NCBI GenBank assembly: GCA_022824945.1 | Contig: JAJDYX010000010.1 | Location: 1 to 64,000, forward strand | Direction of reading: 5' to 3' | DNA length: 64,000 nt | Source of the DNA: Candidatus Latescibacterota bacterium | GTDB taxonomy: Bacteria; Latescibacterota; UBA2968 | In this document: positions 1 through 8,973 of the stretch, one piece after another | Numbering within the stretch: position 1 is the first letter of the stretch | Layout of the letters: the number at the start of each line of letters is the position of its first letter | Notes under the pieces: model-generated | The model's input: the letters and a program-made list of their open reading frames with translations, nothing else | Database searches by the model: none | What the model was told of the DNA's origin: nothing | Made by a program: the position numbers and the translations under genes

Positions 1-2
1 GC

Positions 3-122
3 GTCTGTGTCAACGGCGGAGGGCCTGTATTGGGTTGGCAGACCTATGGCCCTCCCGCCGCAGAATACATACAGAGATGGTTACGGTTTGTTAGCCGTAA
101 CCTGCTCCATTTCAAAATGTAA
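3..122 (+). CDS. Possible 3' end of a gene entering from the left edge
   Basis: The third frame is open from the window edge to a TAA at 120-122 and would encode about 39 residues ending in LLHFKM. Another plus frame is also open to 180, so openness alone proves little. The composition (Gly-Pro rich start, then an aromatic/Arg-rich amphipathic end) is compatible with a protein C-terminus, but no family is recognisable. It is listed only as a candidate partial gene. Confidence 0.25.
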   Translation, partial: VCVNGGGPVLGWQTYGPPAAEYIQRWLRFVSRNLLHFKM

Positions 123-335
123 AGTTTCGCAATCACAAAATCAAGCTACATTTCTACCTCAGAGGGGGATTAGAAGATAGCAGACAAGCCACTATCGTAA
201 ATTTCCAGAAATGTTCCATTTTTACCCAGGTCCAACGCATGATGTTGTTGAAGTAGTGGAGTAGGACTTCTTGGATTTCTTCGCTGATCCTTGATGTCAC
301 AGCCTTTATAGCGGTTCAATCAACAAGGAGGAGGA
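123..335. other. Intergenic region before the first full gene
   Basis: No supported gene is seen. A minus-strand open frame of 48 codons (GTG at 300 down to a stop at 154) exists, but no family match or ribosome-binding site supports it. A strong Shine-Dalgarno sequence (AAGGAGGAGG) lies immediately before the ATG at 336. Confidence 0.4.
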
Positions 336-2711
336 ATGAGGCGTTACTATTTGCAATCCGGTTTATGGATGAGTGTGCTGACAGTGCTGATTCTTGGGGG
401 CTTACACGTTGCCGCCGACCTCAATGCGACCGATAGCCCCTCAAATGTCTTAAATATCGAAGGCGAATTCTGGAGCGATACAGGTACCGGCTTTGCTTTG
501 GGTAAGATGTCCGCTCGAAGCACAAAAATTGCACTTGGTCCCAATACGAATGCTGTTGTGGGCGTTGACATTGATGCCAGTGACAATAAGATGAATGATG
601 GCAATACATCAGGTTCTGCAGTTGCAGGTACCGATGTTGTCGTTGAAGTATTTATCAGTGGATTGGCAGGTCCTATTGTCGGTGGTGAGGTGACTTTTGA
701 TACGGATAAGCTGACGGTCAAAAGCGCAACTGCTGCTGCGGGATTATTTATCCTGAGTACAACATCGAGTACCGTTTCTTTTGGTGCTTTTCCTCCTGGT
801 GTTGCTTTGACCAACGATTATTTCGGGACTATTACGCTGTCGCCCGTAGAGGGTGTGATGGCGAGTACCGAATTTACAGTTGGTGTCAGTATTATTTTGG
901 CCGGTGCTGCCAATCCTACAGATACAGATAATATTACCACGGCGATGATGAGTCCGCTCAATTTTAATACCGCGTCTTCTCCTTCCGCGTCTTCTTCCGA
1001 TTTTGATGGGGATGGCATGGTTGGTACGACCGACTTTTTGCTGTTTGCATATCATTTTGGGTCAAGTCTTGGTGATGGGACATATCAAGCAAAGTATGAT
1101 CTGGATGGCAATGGCGTGATAGGGCTTTCCGATGTTCTGATCTTTGTCGATAACTTTGGTCAGCAGGTTCCGCCCTCTGGCGGCAGTGCGACTGTGACCA
1201 TCGCAGATGCGAACCTGCGTGCGGTGATCTCAGACAGCTTGGGCAAGTCGCGTAATGCGCCGATTACCCGGTCTGAGATAGCGACCTTGACGCGTATTGA
1301 CGCGCCCAATAAGGGCATTCGCAGTCTGACAGGACTTGAGCATGCGACCAATTTGCAACGGCTGCATCTTGGTCGTGTGAGGGTGAGTGGTGAGTTGGTC
1401 AACAGCAACGATATATCTAACCTCTCACCCCTGTCTAACTTGACGAACCTGACAGTGCTGGATCTTACCTCTAACAGCATCTCGTCTATTTCTGCACTCT
1501 CCAATTTGACCAGCCTGACAGCACTGCATCTTGGCGACAATAGTATCTCAGATATATCAGTTCTCTCTCGCTTGACGAACCTGGAAAGGTTGAATCTTTG
1601 GGATAATAGCATTTCGGATATATCTTCGCTGTCCAACTTGACCAACCTGACATACCTGAGTCTTTCCGGGAACCGCAACATCTCGGATATATCTTCGCTG
1701 TCCAATTTGACCAACCTGGAAATTCTGTATCTTTGGGGTAACAGCATCTCGTCTATTTCTGCCCTCTCTCGTCTGACGAACCTGAAAGAGTTATATACTG
1801 GCTCTAACAGCATCTCGGATATTTCGAGCCTGTCTGGCTTGACGAACCTGACAATACTGTTTCTTGACAGAAACAGCATCTCGTCTATTTCTGCCCTCTC
1901 TCGTCTGACGAACCTGAAAGAGCTGGATCTTTACAACAACAGCATCTCGGATATTTCGCCATTGGTGGCAAATACAGGATTGGGCAGTGGCGACACGGTT
2001 AATTTGAAAAGCAATCCGTTGAGCAGTACATCTATCAATACGCACATCCCAGCTCTTCAGCGCAGAGGCGTTACAGTAGAATTTGACAGTGGCAGTGGCA
2101 GCGGTGGTAGCAGTAGCAGTCCGGACCTGATTGTGGAATCACCCTCAGTAAGCGATAACGCCTTGACGGCAGGACAATCGTTCACGCTGAGCGCGACGGT
2201 TCGCAACCAGGGCACGGGGACTTCTGTTTCTACGACCTTGCGCTATTATCAATCGTCCAATTCAACGATTTCTACGAGTGATACGGAGGTCGGCACGGAT
2301 AGTGTGGGTGGTCTATCGGCTTCGGGCACGAGTGCTGAGTCCATCAGCTTGAATGCGCCATCGAGTGCTGGCACGTATTACTACGGTGCGTGTGTGGAAA
2401 GTGTTAGTGGCGAGAGCGATACCAATAACAACTGCTCGGATGGTGTGAGCGTCACGGTCAGTAGTAGTAGCGGAAGTGGGGGAGGCGGTGGTAGTAGCCA
2501 AACATGCACTGTGGGGTTGATGATGAATCCGGGAGATGGATGCGATGGCTCCGGTTATACTCTTCGTAATGATTCCGGTGTTTTGGTCGTGAACGGTAAT
2601 ATTGGCGGAATCCAGATGGGCAATACGCGGTACGACACAAACAGTGTCCGACTGAACAGGATGCATCTGACCCGAAGCAACAATGTCTGGACAATCGTCA
2701 GTCTGCCTTAA
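336..2711 (+). CDS. Secreted cohesin/dockerin-like, leucine-rich-repeat, CARDB protein
   Basis: The 791-residue protein begins with a signal peptide (a hydrophobic run ending near residue 27, LHVAADLNA). Residues about 100-210 resemble a cohesin-type beta domain. Residues about 222-278 hold two dockerin-like calcium loops (DFDGDGMVGTTD and DLDGNGVIGLSD). Residues about 290-590 are internalin-type 22-residue leucine-rich repeats (LSNLTNLTxLxLxxNSISDIS). After a Gly/Ser linker, residues about 603-715 form a CARDB Ig-like domain (PDLIVESPSVS), then a second Gly/Ser linker and a short Cys-containing tail. A strong SD (AAGGAGGAGG) sets the start. It is presumably exported and acts in surface or protein-protein adhesion; the partner is unknown. 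Having cohesin-like and dockerin-like parts in one chain is a known theme in candidate-phylum surface proteins. Confidence 0.85.
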   Translation: MRRYYLQSGLWMSVLTVLILGGLHVAADLNATDSPSNVLNIEGEFWSDTGTGFALGKMSARSTKIALGPNTNAVVGVDIDASDNKMNDGNTSGSAVAGTDVVVEVFISGLAGPIVGGEVTFDTDKLTVKSATAAAGLFILSTTSSTVSFGAFPPGVALTNDYFGTITLSPVEGVMASTEFTVGVSIILAGAANPTDTDNITTAMMSPLNFNTASSPSASSSDFDGDGMVGTTDFLLFAYHFGSSLGDGTYQAKYDLDGNGVIGLSDVLIFVDNFGQQVPPSGGSATVTIADANLRAVISDSLGKSRNAPITRSEIATLTRIDAPNKGIRSLTGLEHATNLQRLHLGRVRVSGELVNSNDISNLSPLSNLTNLTVLDLTSNSISSISALSNLTSLTALHLGDNSISDISVLSRLTNLERLNLWDNSISDISSLSNLTNLTYLSLSGNRNISDISSLSNLTNLEILYLWGNSISSISALSRLTNLKELYTGSNSISDISSLSGLTNLTILFLDRNSISSISALSRLTNLKELDLYNNSISDISPLVANTGLGSGDTVNLKSNPLSSTSINTHIPALQRRGVTVEFDSGSGSGGSSSSPDLIVESPSVSDNALTAGQSFTLSATVRNQGTGTSVSTTLRYYQSSNSTISTSDTEVGTDSVGGLSASGTSAESISLNAPSSAGTYYYGACVESVSGESDTNNNCSDGVSVTVSSSSGSGGGGGSSQTCTVGLMMNPGDGCDGSGYTLRNDSGVLVVNGNIGGIQMGNTRYDTNSVRLNRMHLTRSNNVWTIVSLP

Positions 2712-2799
2712 CCACCTGCGCTGCCGAAATGACAGAAATGCCAAACAGAGAGACGGTATGCCGAAAAATCCGACTGAAACCTGATAACCCGTATTTGTC

Positions 2800-2829
2800 T
2801 TGTTTTATTTACTTATCTCTCTTTATATT
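2800..2829 (+). promoter_or_regulatory. Candidate sigma-70 promoter
   Basis: TTGTTT at 2800-2805 is followed after 17-18 bases by TTATAT/TATATT at 2823-2829. It lies about 100 bases upstream of the preferred GTG start of the next gene. This argues against using the in-frame ATG at 2800 as the start. Confidence 0.45.
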
Positions 2830-2925
2830 TATCAGACAACCAATCCGGTTCATGACCGTCAGGGACGGCTAAGACCTGTAAGAATGGTTGAGAACAGGAA
2901 GTTCCTCACCTCATGGAGAAAAAAC

Positions 2926-4173
2926 GTGAACCGAACCGATCTGATAGAGATAATCAGAAACGGCGAGAACTCTGGCGTCGAATTCAAGCGCGACGATAGC
3001 CATCCCAATTTCATTGCGAGAGAAATGTCCGCCCTGCTCAACTTTGAGGGTGGCCTGATTCTGTTGGGCGTGGAAGACGACGGCACAATTTCCGGTCTGA
3101 CAAGGAATCGGGAGGAAGCCGAGCGATGGGTCATGGAGATCGCGCGTACACATATACAGCCAGAGTTTATTCCTTCCTGGCATTCCATTACCTTTGACAA
3201 CGGCAAATGCGTGGGCGTCATCCGCATCGCAGCAGACAGCCCGGGCAAACCCTATAAAGCCAAGCGCGGATCCTACTGGGTAACATTCGTGCGCGTCGGC
3301 AGCACCTCGCGCGAGGCGACTCGAGACGAAGAAGGCCGACTTTATCAGGCCAGCCGTCTGATGCGTTACGAGATCAAGCCCGTGCTCGATATGGGATTGG
3401 ATAGCCTCGATATAGACCGGCTCAACAACTACTTCCGCGTTCTGTTAAAGCGCGATGCCCCATCTGTCAACGATCGCGAATCGTGGCGTCGGCTTCTCTT
3501 GAACACGGGCCTCCTCGTCGAAGCAGGGGGAATCACCGCCGCCACTGTCGCAGGGTTGTTGCTATTCGGTGAAAATCCGAATTACCGCGTGCCGCAGGCC
3601 GGAATCACGGCGACCGCCTTTCCTCGCACTGAGAAGGAATACGATACCGTTGACGAAGAAGTAATACGAGGCCCTCTCGTTTCGATCATGTCAGAACGCG
3701 GTCGCGCCGAGGAGAAAGGCGTCATTGACCGGGCCGTGGACTTCGTCAACCGCAACCTGCACACCATCGCCTGGCTCGAAGGCGGACGTCGTATCCGCAA
3801 AAAGGCACTTCCTCTGGAGGCTGTTCGGGAATCAATAGTCAACGCCGTTGTTCACAGGGACTACACGCTCGTTGGTACAGACGTCGAAGTTTCTATGTAT
3901 CGCGATCGCCTCGAAGTCATCTCGCCAGGGCGGCTACCCAATAGCGTCACCGTAGAAAAAATGCGCGAGGGCGTTCTGCGCGTATCCAGAAACGAACTCG
4001 TGAAGGACGTGTTGCGCGATTATGGTTATGTGGAGCATCTCGGCATGGGTGTACGCAACCGAATCATCGGATCCATGCGCGATCACAACGGCACCGAGCC
4101 AGATCTAATAGAAGAGGACCACCGCTTCACCGTGCGACTGTGGAAGGATCCAGAGGACACACCGTCTTATTAG
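2926..4173 (+). CDS. AlbA_2 (Schlafen-like) / HATPase_c_4 putative regulator
   Basis: The N-terminal part carries the AlbA_2 / divergent AAA-4 pattern: ENSGVEFKRDD, then FEGGLILLGVEDDGTISGL, and later GSYWVTFVRVGSTSREA. The C-terminal half has the HATPase_c_4 signature, with an N-box-like ESIVNAVVHRDY and the loop ISPGRLPNSV. The family is often annotated as a transcriptional regulator or RecG-like ATP-binding protein; the substrate and target are not known. I chose GTG 2926 because GGAG stands 8 bases ahead of it and the AlbA_2 domain follows directly. In-frame ATGs at 2884 and 2800 are possible, but 2800 falls inside a promoter-like element. It converges on purL. Confidence 0.8.
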   Translation: MNRTDLIEIIRNGENSGVEFKRDDSHPNFIAREMSALLNFEGGLILLGVEDDGTISGLTRNREEAERWVMEIARTHIQPEFIPSWHSITFDNGKCVGVIRIAADSPGKPYKAKRGSYWVTFVRVGSTSREATRDEEGRLYQASRLMRYEIKPVLDMGLDSLDIDRLNNYFRVLLKRDAPSVNDRESWRRLLLNTGLLVEAGGITAATVAGLLLFGENPNYRVPQAGITATAFPRTEKEYDTVDEEVIRGPLVSIMSERGRAEEKGVIDRAVDFVNRNLHTIAWLEGGRRIRKKALPLEAVRESIVNAVVHRDYTLVGTDVEVSMYRDRLEVISPGRLPNSVTVEKMREGVLRVSRNELVKDVLRDYGYVEHLGMGVRNRIIGSMRDHNGTEPDLIEEDHRFTVRLWKDPEDTPSY

Positions 4174-4235
4174 GGCAGTATTCAGGTTTATGATGTCACC
4201 AACTTGGGAATTGGATTGATCTGGCGCACAAGAAT

Positions 4236-4269
4236 GCCCCGGCATCGGAAATGCTGGGGCGTTTTTTTT
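4236..4269 (+). terminator. Rho-independent terminator
   Basis: A GCCCCGGCAT / ATGCTGGGGC stem (one mismatch) around a five-base loop is followed by a run of T. It lies 60 bases after the AlbA_2 gene. Confidence 0.8.
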
Positions 4270-4282
4270 GAACTCACCTCTT

Positions 4283-4329
4283 ACTTCTTGTATCTTAAAA
4301 CGGGCGAGGCATGCCTCGCCCCTACATTC
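4283..4329. repeat. Palindromic dispersed repeat, copy A
   Basis: CTTCTTGTATCTT is followed by a perfect 20-base palindrome (4302-4321, GGGCGAGGCA/TGCCTCGCCC) and then CTACATTC. A related copy with the same left and right flanks is at 50843-50894. It resembles the GTAGGGGCGA...TCGCCC class of small intergenic palindromes. It sits just past the 3' end of purL. Confidence 0.6.
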
Positions 4330-4346
4330 ATCTCCCGTCTTACTTC

Positions 4347-7300
4347 TTACCCGTTTTTTTCGCACCACTCGCGGGCGTTTTGGAATATTTGAAGCCATGG
4401 AGAGGCTTGAAGATCGCGTTTCCAGTTCGTTGGCATATAACCCCATTGCCACTTGAGAAAGGTGCGTTCGGGGTGTGGCATCATGGCGAGGTGGCGCCCA
4501 TCGGGGGAGCAAAGACCGGCAATGCCGTGTGGCGAACCATTTGGATTAAAGGGATAGGCTTCGGTTGCGGTATTATTGTCATCGACATAGCGCACAGGGG
4601 AGAGATTTTCGTCTATGACGCGGTCGAGTACGTCTGTGCGGGGAAAGAATGCGCGGCCTTCGCCGTGCGCGACCCACACGCCGAGGGATGCGCCAGCCAT
4701 GTTTTTGAACATAATCGCTGGACTGTCCTGAATTTGCACAGTGGAAAAGCGGGACTCAAAACGCGTGGATTCGTTGCGGATAAACCGGGGTTGTGTCGCA
4801 TTGGCAAGGCCGGGGAATGGGACCCAGCCAAGCAGGGCCATGAGTTGACAGCCATTGCATACGCCGAGGCTGAAAGTATCGGGACGGTTGTAGAAGGTAT
4901 CGAACTGAGCGCGAAGACCGTCGTTGAAGCGAATCACGCCAGCCCAGCCCTTGGCCGAGTCGAGCACATCGGCATAGCTGAAGCCGCCCACAAATACAAC
5001 GCCTCTGAACCGATGGTCGAGTGTGATGGTGCCAGATAAGAGATCGCTGGTGGTCACATCCCAGGGTTCAAAGCCCGCTGCGAAAAACGCAGAGGTCATT
5101 TCGCGATCTCCATTGCTGCCCTCTTCGCGCACGATGGCGACTGCGGGCTTGCGACTGGCATTGAGGATGGCGGGCGGCGTGGGCATTGGCTCGAAGGGCA
5201 CGGTAAATTTGGGACCTGTGCGCGCGTGCAGGGAAGTTTCTTCTTGCGCGACGCAGGATGGATTGGTTTGCCGGCGTTCGAGTTGGAAACTCGTAGCTTC
5301 CCATAAGTCGCGCAACTCGGGCATAGGACTTTTGAGAACGCGCTGGTTGTTGACAGAAATCTGGATATCGGGACTGGAGGTTACTTTTCCAATGGTCTGG
5401 ATGGGCACGGCGACTTTTTCAAAAATTTCTCGCACGATCGTCAGATTTTTGGGATGCACTTCAAAGACGAGGCCGAGTTCTTCGGAAAAGAGCGCGGGTA
5501 TCGCATTGGCGCGGGTTTGAAGGTTGATCTGAATACCACAGTTGCCAGCAAAAGCCATTTCCAAAAGCGCGGTGATGAGGCCGCCATCGCTGCGGTCGTG
5601 TCCCGAGGCTATATAATTTTTTGCGATGCAGGATTGGAGTGCGCCAATTGCGCGTTTGAGCAGGGCGGGATCATCTACATCTGGCGACTCGTTGCCGAGT
5701 TGCTCGTACACATGGACGAGAGAAGACCCACCGAGGCGATGTTTATCTGCGCCGAGATCGACGTAAAGTACGATACCTTCATCGGGATGTTTTAAGTCGG
5801 GCGTGATGGTCTGCGTGATGTCGGGACAGGTGACATAGCCCGATATGACGAGTGTGCCGGGCGTTTTGACGGTTTCATCGCCATTATCTCCCGGCGCAAT
5901 CGCAGCCATCGAGAGACTGTCTTTGCCGCCATCTATAGCAATGCCCAATTCGAGCAGAATATCTGTGAGGGCGCGGGCCGCATCGTAAAGTGCCGCGCCT
6001 TCTCCGGGCAATTTGGCCGCCCACATCCAGTTGCCAGAGCACTTGATGTCTTCTATAGCACTCAGTCGTGCCCAGGCGATATTGGTGAGCATTTCGCCCA
6101 CGCACAGGCGTCCCATCGCCGCAGGATCGATGAGGCCTTTGATGGGTTGTTCGCCAATGGCGGTGGCGGCGCCAGTTGTGCCAAAATGGCTTTGTGCAAT
6201 AACGGCGGCGTCTGCTGCGGTTAGCTGGAGGGGTCCCACGCATTGCTGTTGTGCGACAAGCCCGGTTACACAGCGGTCAACTTTGTTCGTGAGAAAGCGT
6301 TTGGAACCTACGGAGACGAGGCGCAGCACGCGGTCGAGCGCTTTTTTAACGGTCAGATTTTCTGGCAGGGTGAGCGGTTCTGTGCGGGTGGGAAAGCGGT
6401 CGAGTTTGAATGGCTTTTGCGGCATATCGCCGAGGACCTTTTCCAGATCGAGATCAACGGGGGTGGTATTGTCTTTGCTGTCGAAGACAACCACCTGTCC
6501 ATCACCGGTCACTTCGCCGACAAACGCGTAGATGACCTTTTCGCGCTTACAGAGGGCGTCGAAGAGATGGGCGTGTTCGGGGCGGATGAGCAGGGCATTG
6601 TTTTCCTGATATTCAGCGCCCCAGATTTCGAGTACTGATAGGGTTTCATCTCCAACGGGCACGGCGCGGATATCGATGCGGGCACCCGCAGGCTCAACGA
6701 TTTCTTTGAGGACATTGCAGTTGCCTCCCGCGCCCTGATCGTGGATGCTGACAATGGGATTTTGATCGCCGAGTTCGACACAGGCGCGGATCACGCGATT
6801 GAGTTTTTGTTCCATTTCTGCGTCGCCGCGCTGCACGGCATTGAAATCGAGTTCGGCTTCGTTTTCACCCTGCACCATGCTCGAAGCAGCACCGCCCCCC
6901 ATGCCGATGCGATAGGCCGGGCCACCAATTTTGGTGACGAGCATTTGGGGCTCCGGCTTTTCTTTGTTTGTATGACGCGCGTCCATTTGACCGATTCCAC
7001 CGCTAAACATAATGGGTTTGATCCATTCTCTGCGTTCTCCATTGGGCAGGCGCATACCATAGGATCGCGTATAACCTTGTATGAGGGGTTCGCCGAATTT
7101 ATTGCCGTAATCCGAAGCCCCATTGCTGGCCTCAATTGCGATTTGCAAGGGGGTGGCGAGGTTGTCGGGATATTGAAATTCGGGATTTTCCCAGGGCAAG
7201 TCGTATCCGGGAATATACAAATTGCCCACGCAATACGCCGCTGTACCCGCTATGACGAGCGCGCCGCGACCCGTGGCCTGCACATCTCGGATGCGTCCGC

Positions 7301-8252
7301 CGGTACCTGTTTCCGCGCCGGGAAAAGGGGCAACACCCGATGGGAAGTTGTGAGTTTCCGCTGTGAAGATGATGTCACAGGTGCGGTCTGAGAACGCAAA
7401 TGGAGAGGGTTCTCCAATAGTGGTGGGCACAATAGTCTGTATTGGATACCCCCGGATGGCGCTGGAATTGTCTTTGAAGGCGATGGTGCTGTTGTTGGGG
7501 TTGGCTTTGAGTGTCGATTGGATCATGGCGATGAGGTGATCGGGCATCTCTTCGCCATCAATGGTAAGGCGGCCTTTAAAAAACCAGTGCCTGCAATGTT
7601 CGCTATTGGATTGGGCAATGTCAAAGCATTCGACATTGGTGGGGTTGCGCCCGATCTGGTCGAGGAAGAGGTCGGTGTAATAATTGAGATCCCATTCATC
7701 GAATGCCAGGCCCATGGTGCGATTGATTTTTTCGAGGGCGCGACGGCCTTCTTCTATAAGAGGTATTTCGAATACGAGTTCTGGTTTTGCGTCGGAGTCA
7801 AAGGAGGTGAGGGGGTGGGGATACAGACATTCGGTCATGCGGTCGTGTACGAGGGACAAAAAGATATTTTGCTGATCCAGACTCAAGGCAGGTTCAATGA
7901 GGTAACGCCGCGACCGTTCGATGCGCGAAATTTGCGTGATCCCACAGGCATGGCATATTGCCGTGGCATTTGTGGACCAGGCCGTGGAAAAATTCATGCG
8001 CGGTCCCACTTCAAGGATCGTGCCAGGTCCTGTGAGAAAGGATTGCTCTGCAAACCGATCTGCTTCAAAGGTTTCAGATAGCAGATAGGTGAGCCGGTTT
8101 TGCTGGTCGGTGGAAAGCGGACTGTCCGTTTGTACGTTGAAACAGTATTCAGTCTCGATATTTTGAATGTGTGCAGAGACGTGTTGCTGTGACAATTGGA
8201 TCAGGGGGTGTTGTTGCGTGGGGGATATGCGAAAGAAATGCTTCAGGCTCAT
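4347..8252 (-). CDS. purL: Phosphoribosylformylglycinamidine synthase (single-chain PurL)
   Basis: At 1301 residues this is the large single-chain FGAM synthase of purine biosynthesis, which converts FGAR, glutamine and ATP to FGAM. It contains an N-terminal domain, two AIRS-like ATP domains (YRIGMGGGAASSM; later GIAIDGGKDSLSMAA) and a C-terminal class-I glutaminase. The glutaminase nucleophile is the first Cys of LGVCNGCQ (about residue 1132), and the His/Glu pair is in PHPER (about 1260-1262). The length matches the proteobacterial/eukaryotic type rather than the split PurS/Q/L type. The start is an ATG preceded by GAGGA, which overlaps the stop of rfbC, so the two genes are probably co-transcribed. 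Confidence 0.97.
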   Translation of the reverse strand: MSLKHFFRISPTQQHPLIQLSQQHVSAHIQNIETEYCFNVQTDSPLSTDQQNRLTYLLSETFEADRFAEQSFLTGPGTILEVGPRMNFSTAWSTNATAICHACGITQISRIERSRRYLIEPALSLDQQNIFLSLVHDRMTECLYPHPLTSFDSDAKPELVFEIPLIEEGRRALEKINRTMGLAFDEWDLNYYTDLFLDQIGRNPTNVECFDIAQSNSEHCRHWFFKGRLTIDGEEMPDHLIAMIQSTLKANPNNSTIAFKDNSSAIRGYPIQTIVPTTIGEPSPFAFSDRTCDIIFTAETHNFPSGVAPFPGAETGTGGRIRDVQATGRGALVIAGTAAYCVGNLYIPGYDLPWENPEFQYPDNLATPLQIAIEASNGASDYGNKFGEPLIQGYTRSYGMRLPNGERREWIKPIMFSGGIGQMDARHTNKEKPEPQMLVTKIGGPAYRIGMGGGAASSMVQGENEAELDFNAVQRGDAEMEQKLNRVIRACVELGDQNPIVSIHDQGAGGNCNVLKEIVEPAGARIDIRAVPVGDETLSVLEIWGAEYQENNALLIRPEHAHLFDALCKREKVIYAFVGEVTGDGQVVVFDSKDNTTPVDLDLEKVLGDMPQKPFKLDRFPTRTEPLTLPENLTVKKALDRVLRLVSVGSKRFLTNKVDRCVTGLVAQQQCVGPLQLTAADAAVIAQSHFGTTGAATAIGEQPIKGLIDPAAMGRLCVGEMLTNIAWARLSAIEDIKCSGNWMWAAKLPGEGAALYDAARALTDILLELGIAIDGGKDSLSMAAIAPGDNGDETVKTPGTLVISGYVTCPDITQTITPDLKHPDEGIVLYVDLGADKHRLGGSSLVHVYEQLGNESPDVDDPALLKRAIGALQSCIAKNYIASGHDRSDGGLITALLEMAFAGNCGIQINLQTRANAIPALFSEELGLVFEVHPKNLTIVREIFEKVAVPIQTIGKVTSSPDIQISVNNQRVLKSPMPELRDLWEATSFQLERRQTNPSCVAQEETSLHARTGPKFTVPFEPMPTPPAILNASRKPAVAIVREEGSNGDREMTSAFFAAGFEPWDVTTSDLLSGTITLDHRFRGVVFVGGFSYADVLDSAKGWAGVIRFNDGLRAQFDTFYNRPDTFSLGVCNGCQLMALLGWVPFPGLANATQPRFIRNESTRFESRFSTVQIQDSPAIMFKNMAGASLGVWVAHGEGRAFFPRTDVLDRVIDENLSPVRYVDDNNTATEAYPFNPNGSPHGIAGLCSPDGRHLAMMPHPERTFLKWQWGYMPTNWKRDLQASPWLQIFQNAREWCEKNG

Positions 8253-8259
8253 GGGGTCC

Positions 8260-8814
8260 TCAGTAAATAAAATTGTTGTCTGCGTCTTTGAGCGGAGGGA
8301 GATTTTGATCGCGCCTGGAAAGGATTGGGTTTTTTATGGGCCAGGAGATGTCTAAGTCGGGATCATCCCAGGAGATGCCGCGATAGGTCTCTGGTGCGTA
8401 CACATCCGTACATTTGTATGTGAAGTCCGCCACCTCACTGAGCACGCAAAAACCGTGTGCAAAGCCGGGGGGGACATAAAGAAGTTCGGATCGCGCTTCG
8501 GAAAGGTGAATGCCGGTCCATTGACCATAAGTGGGGGATCCCCGACGAATATCGACGGCAACATCATATATTTCGCCTTTGAGCACCTGGATGAGTTTGC
8601 CCTGTGCGCGGGGTGCTTTTTGATAGTGCAATCCACGCAGCACGCCGCGGGTAGATCGGGAGTGGTTATCCTGGACGAATGTTTCTAAAATGCCATTGGC
8701 TTCGAAATCGTCTCGTTTGTACGTTTCGACAAAAAAACCGCGATCATCGGGAAATCGCTTTGCGCGAACGAGGATGACGTCGGGTATGGCGAGGTGCTCA
8801 AATTCAAAGGGCAT
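8260..8814 (-). CDS. rfbC: dTDP-4-dehydrorhamnose 3,5-epimerase
   Basis: A cupin-type RmlC epimerase of the dTDP-L-rhamnose pathway for surface polysaccharides. Recognisable parts are FEHLAIPDVILVRAKRF, DRGFFVETYKRDDF, the FVQDNHSRSTRGVLRGLHYQ core with the catalytic-site His, and LLYVPPGFAHGFCVLSE. Starting at ATG 8814 gives 184 residues, the normal length. The open frame extends upstream only through low-information DNA, so the longer start is rejected. It lies 7 bases upstream of purL on the same strand, although the two pathways are unrelated. Confidence 0.95.
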   Translation of the reverse strand: MPFEFEHLAIPDVILVRAKRFPDDRGFFVETYKRDDFEANGILETFVQDNHSRSTRGVLRGLHYQKAPRAQGKLIQVLKGEIYDVAVDIRRGSPTYGQWTGIHLSEARSELLYVPPGFAHGFCVLSEVADFTYKCTDVYAPETYRGISWDDPDLDISWPIKNPILSRRDQNLPPLKDADNNFIY

Positions 8815-8973
8815 GATGAACTGTGAAGTGTGAAGGATGAAGCGTGATAGGCGATCCGCAGATGACGCAGGCATGTCCCCCGTATAAAAACACTACGGGG
8901 CAGGCTCTGCGGGTGTAAGCAGGGATGAACGCAGAGCCTTCAGTTGATTCTTACCGCTTTTGATTCCTAATTT

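Noticed and set aside
1400..1990. Regular repeats suggesting a CRISPR array
   Set aside because: The 66-base period is in frame and encodes leucine-rich repeats; there are no unique spacers and no cas genes.
2800..2925. Upstream ATG extension of the AlbA_2 gene
   Set aside because: The extra residues fall on a promoter-like element and are not part of the domain; GTG 2926 has the SD.
4311..5039. 242-codon plus-strand open frame over the purL 3' end
   Set aside because: It begins inside the palindromic repeat and is antisense to the PurL glutaminase domain.
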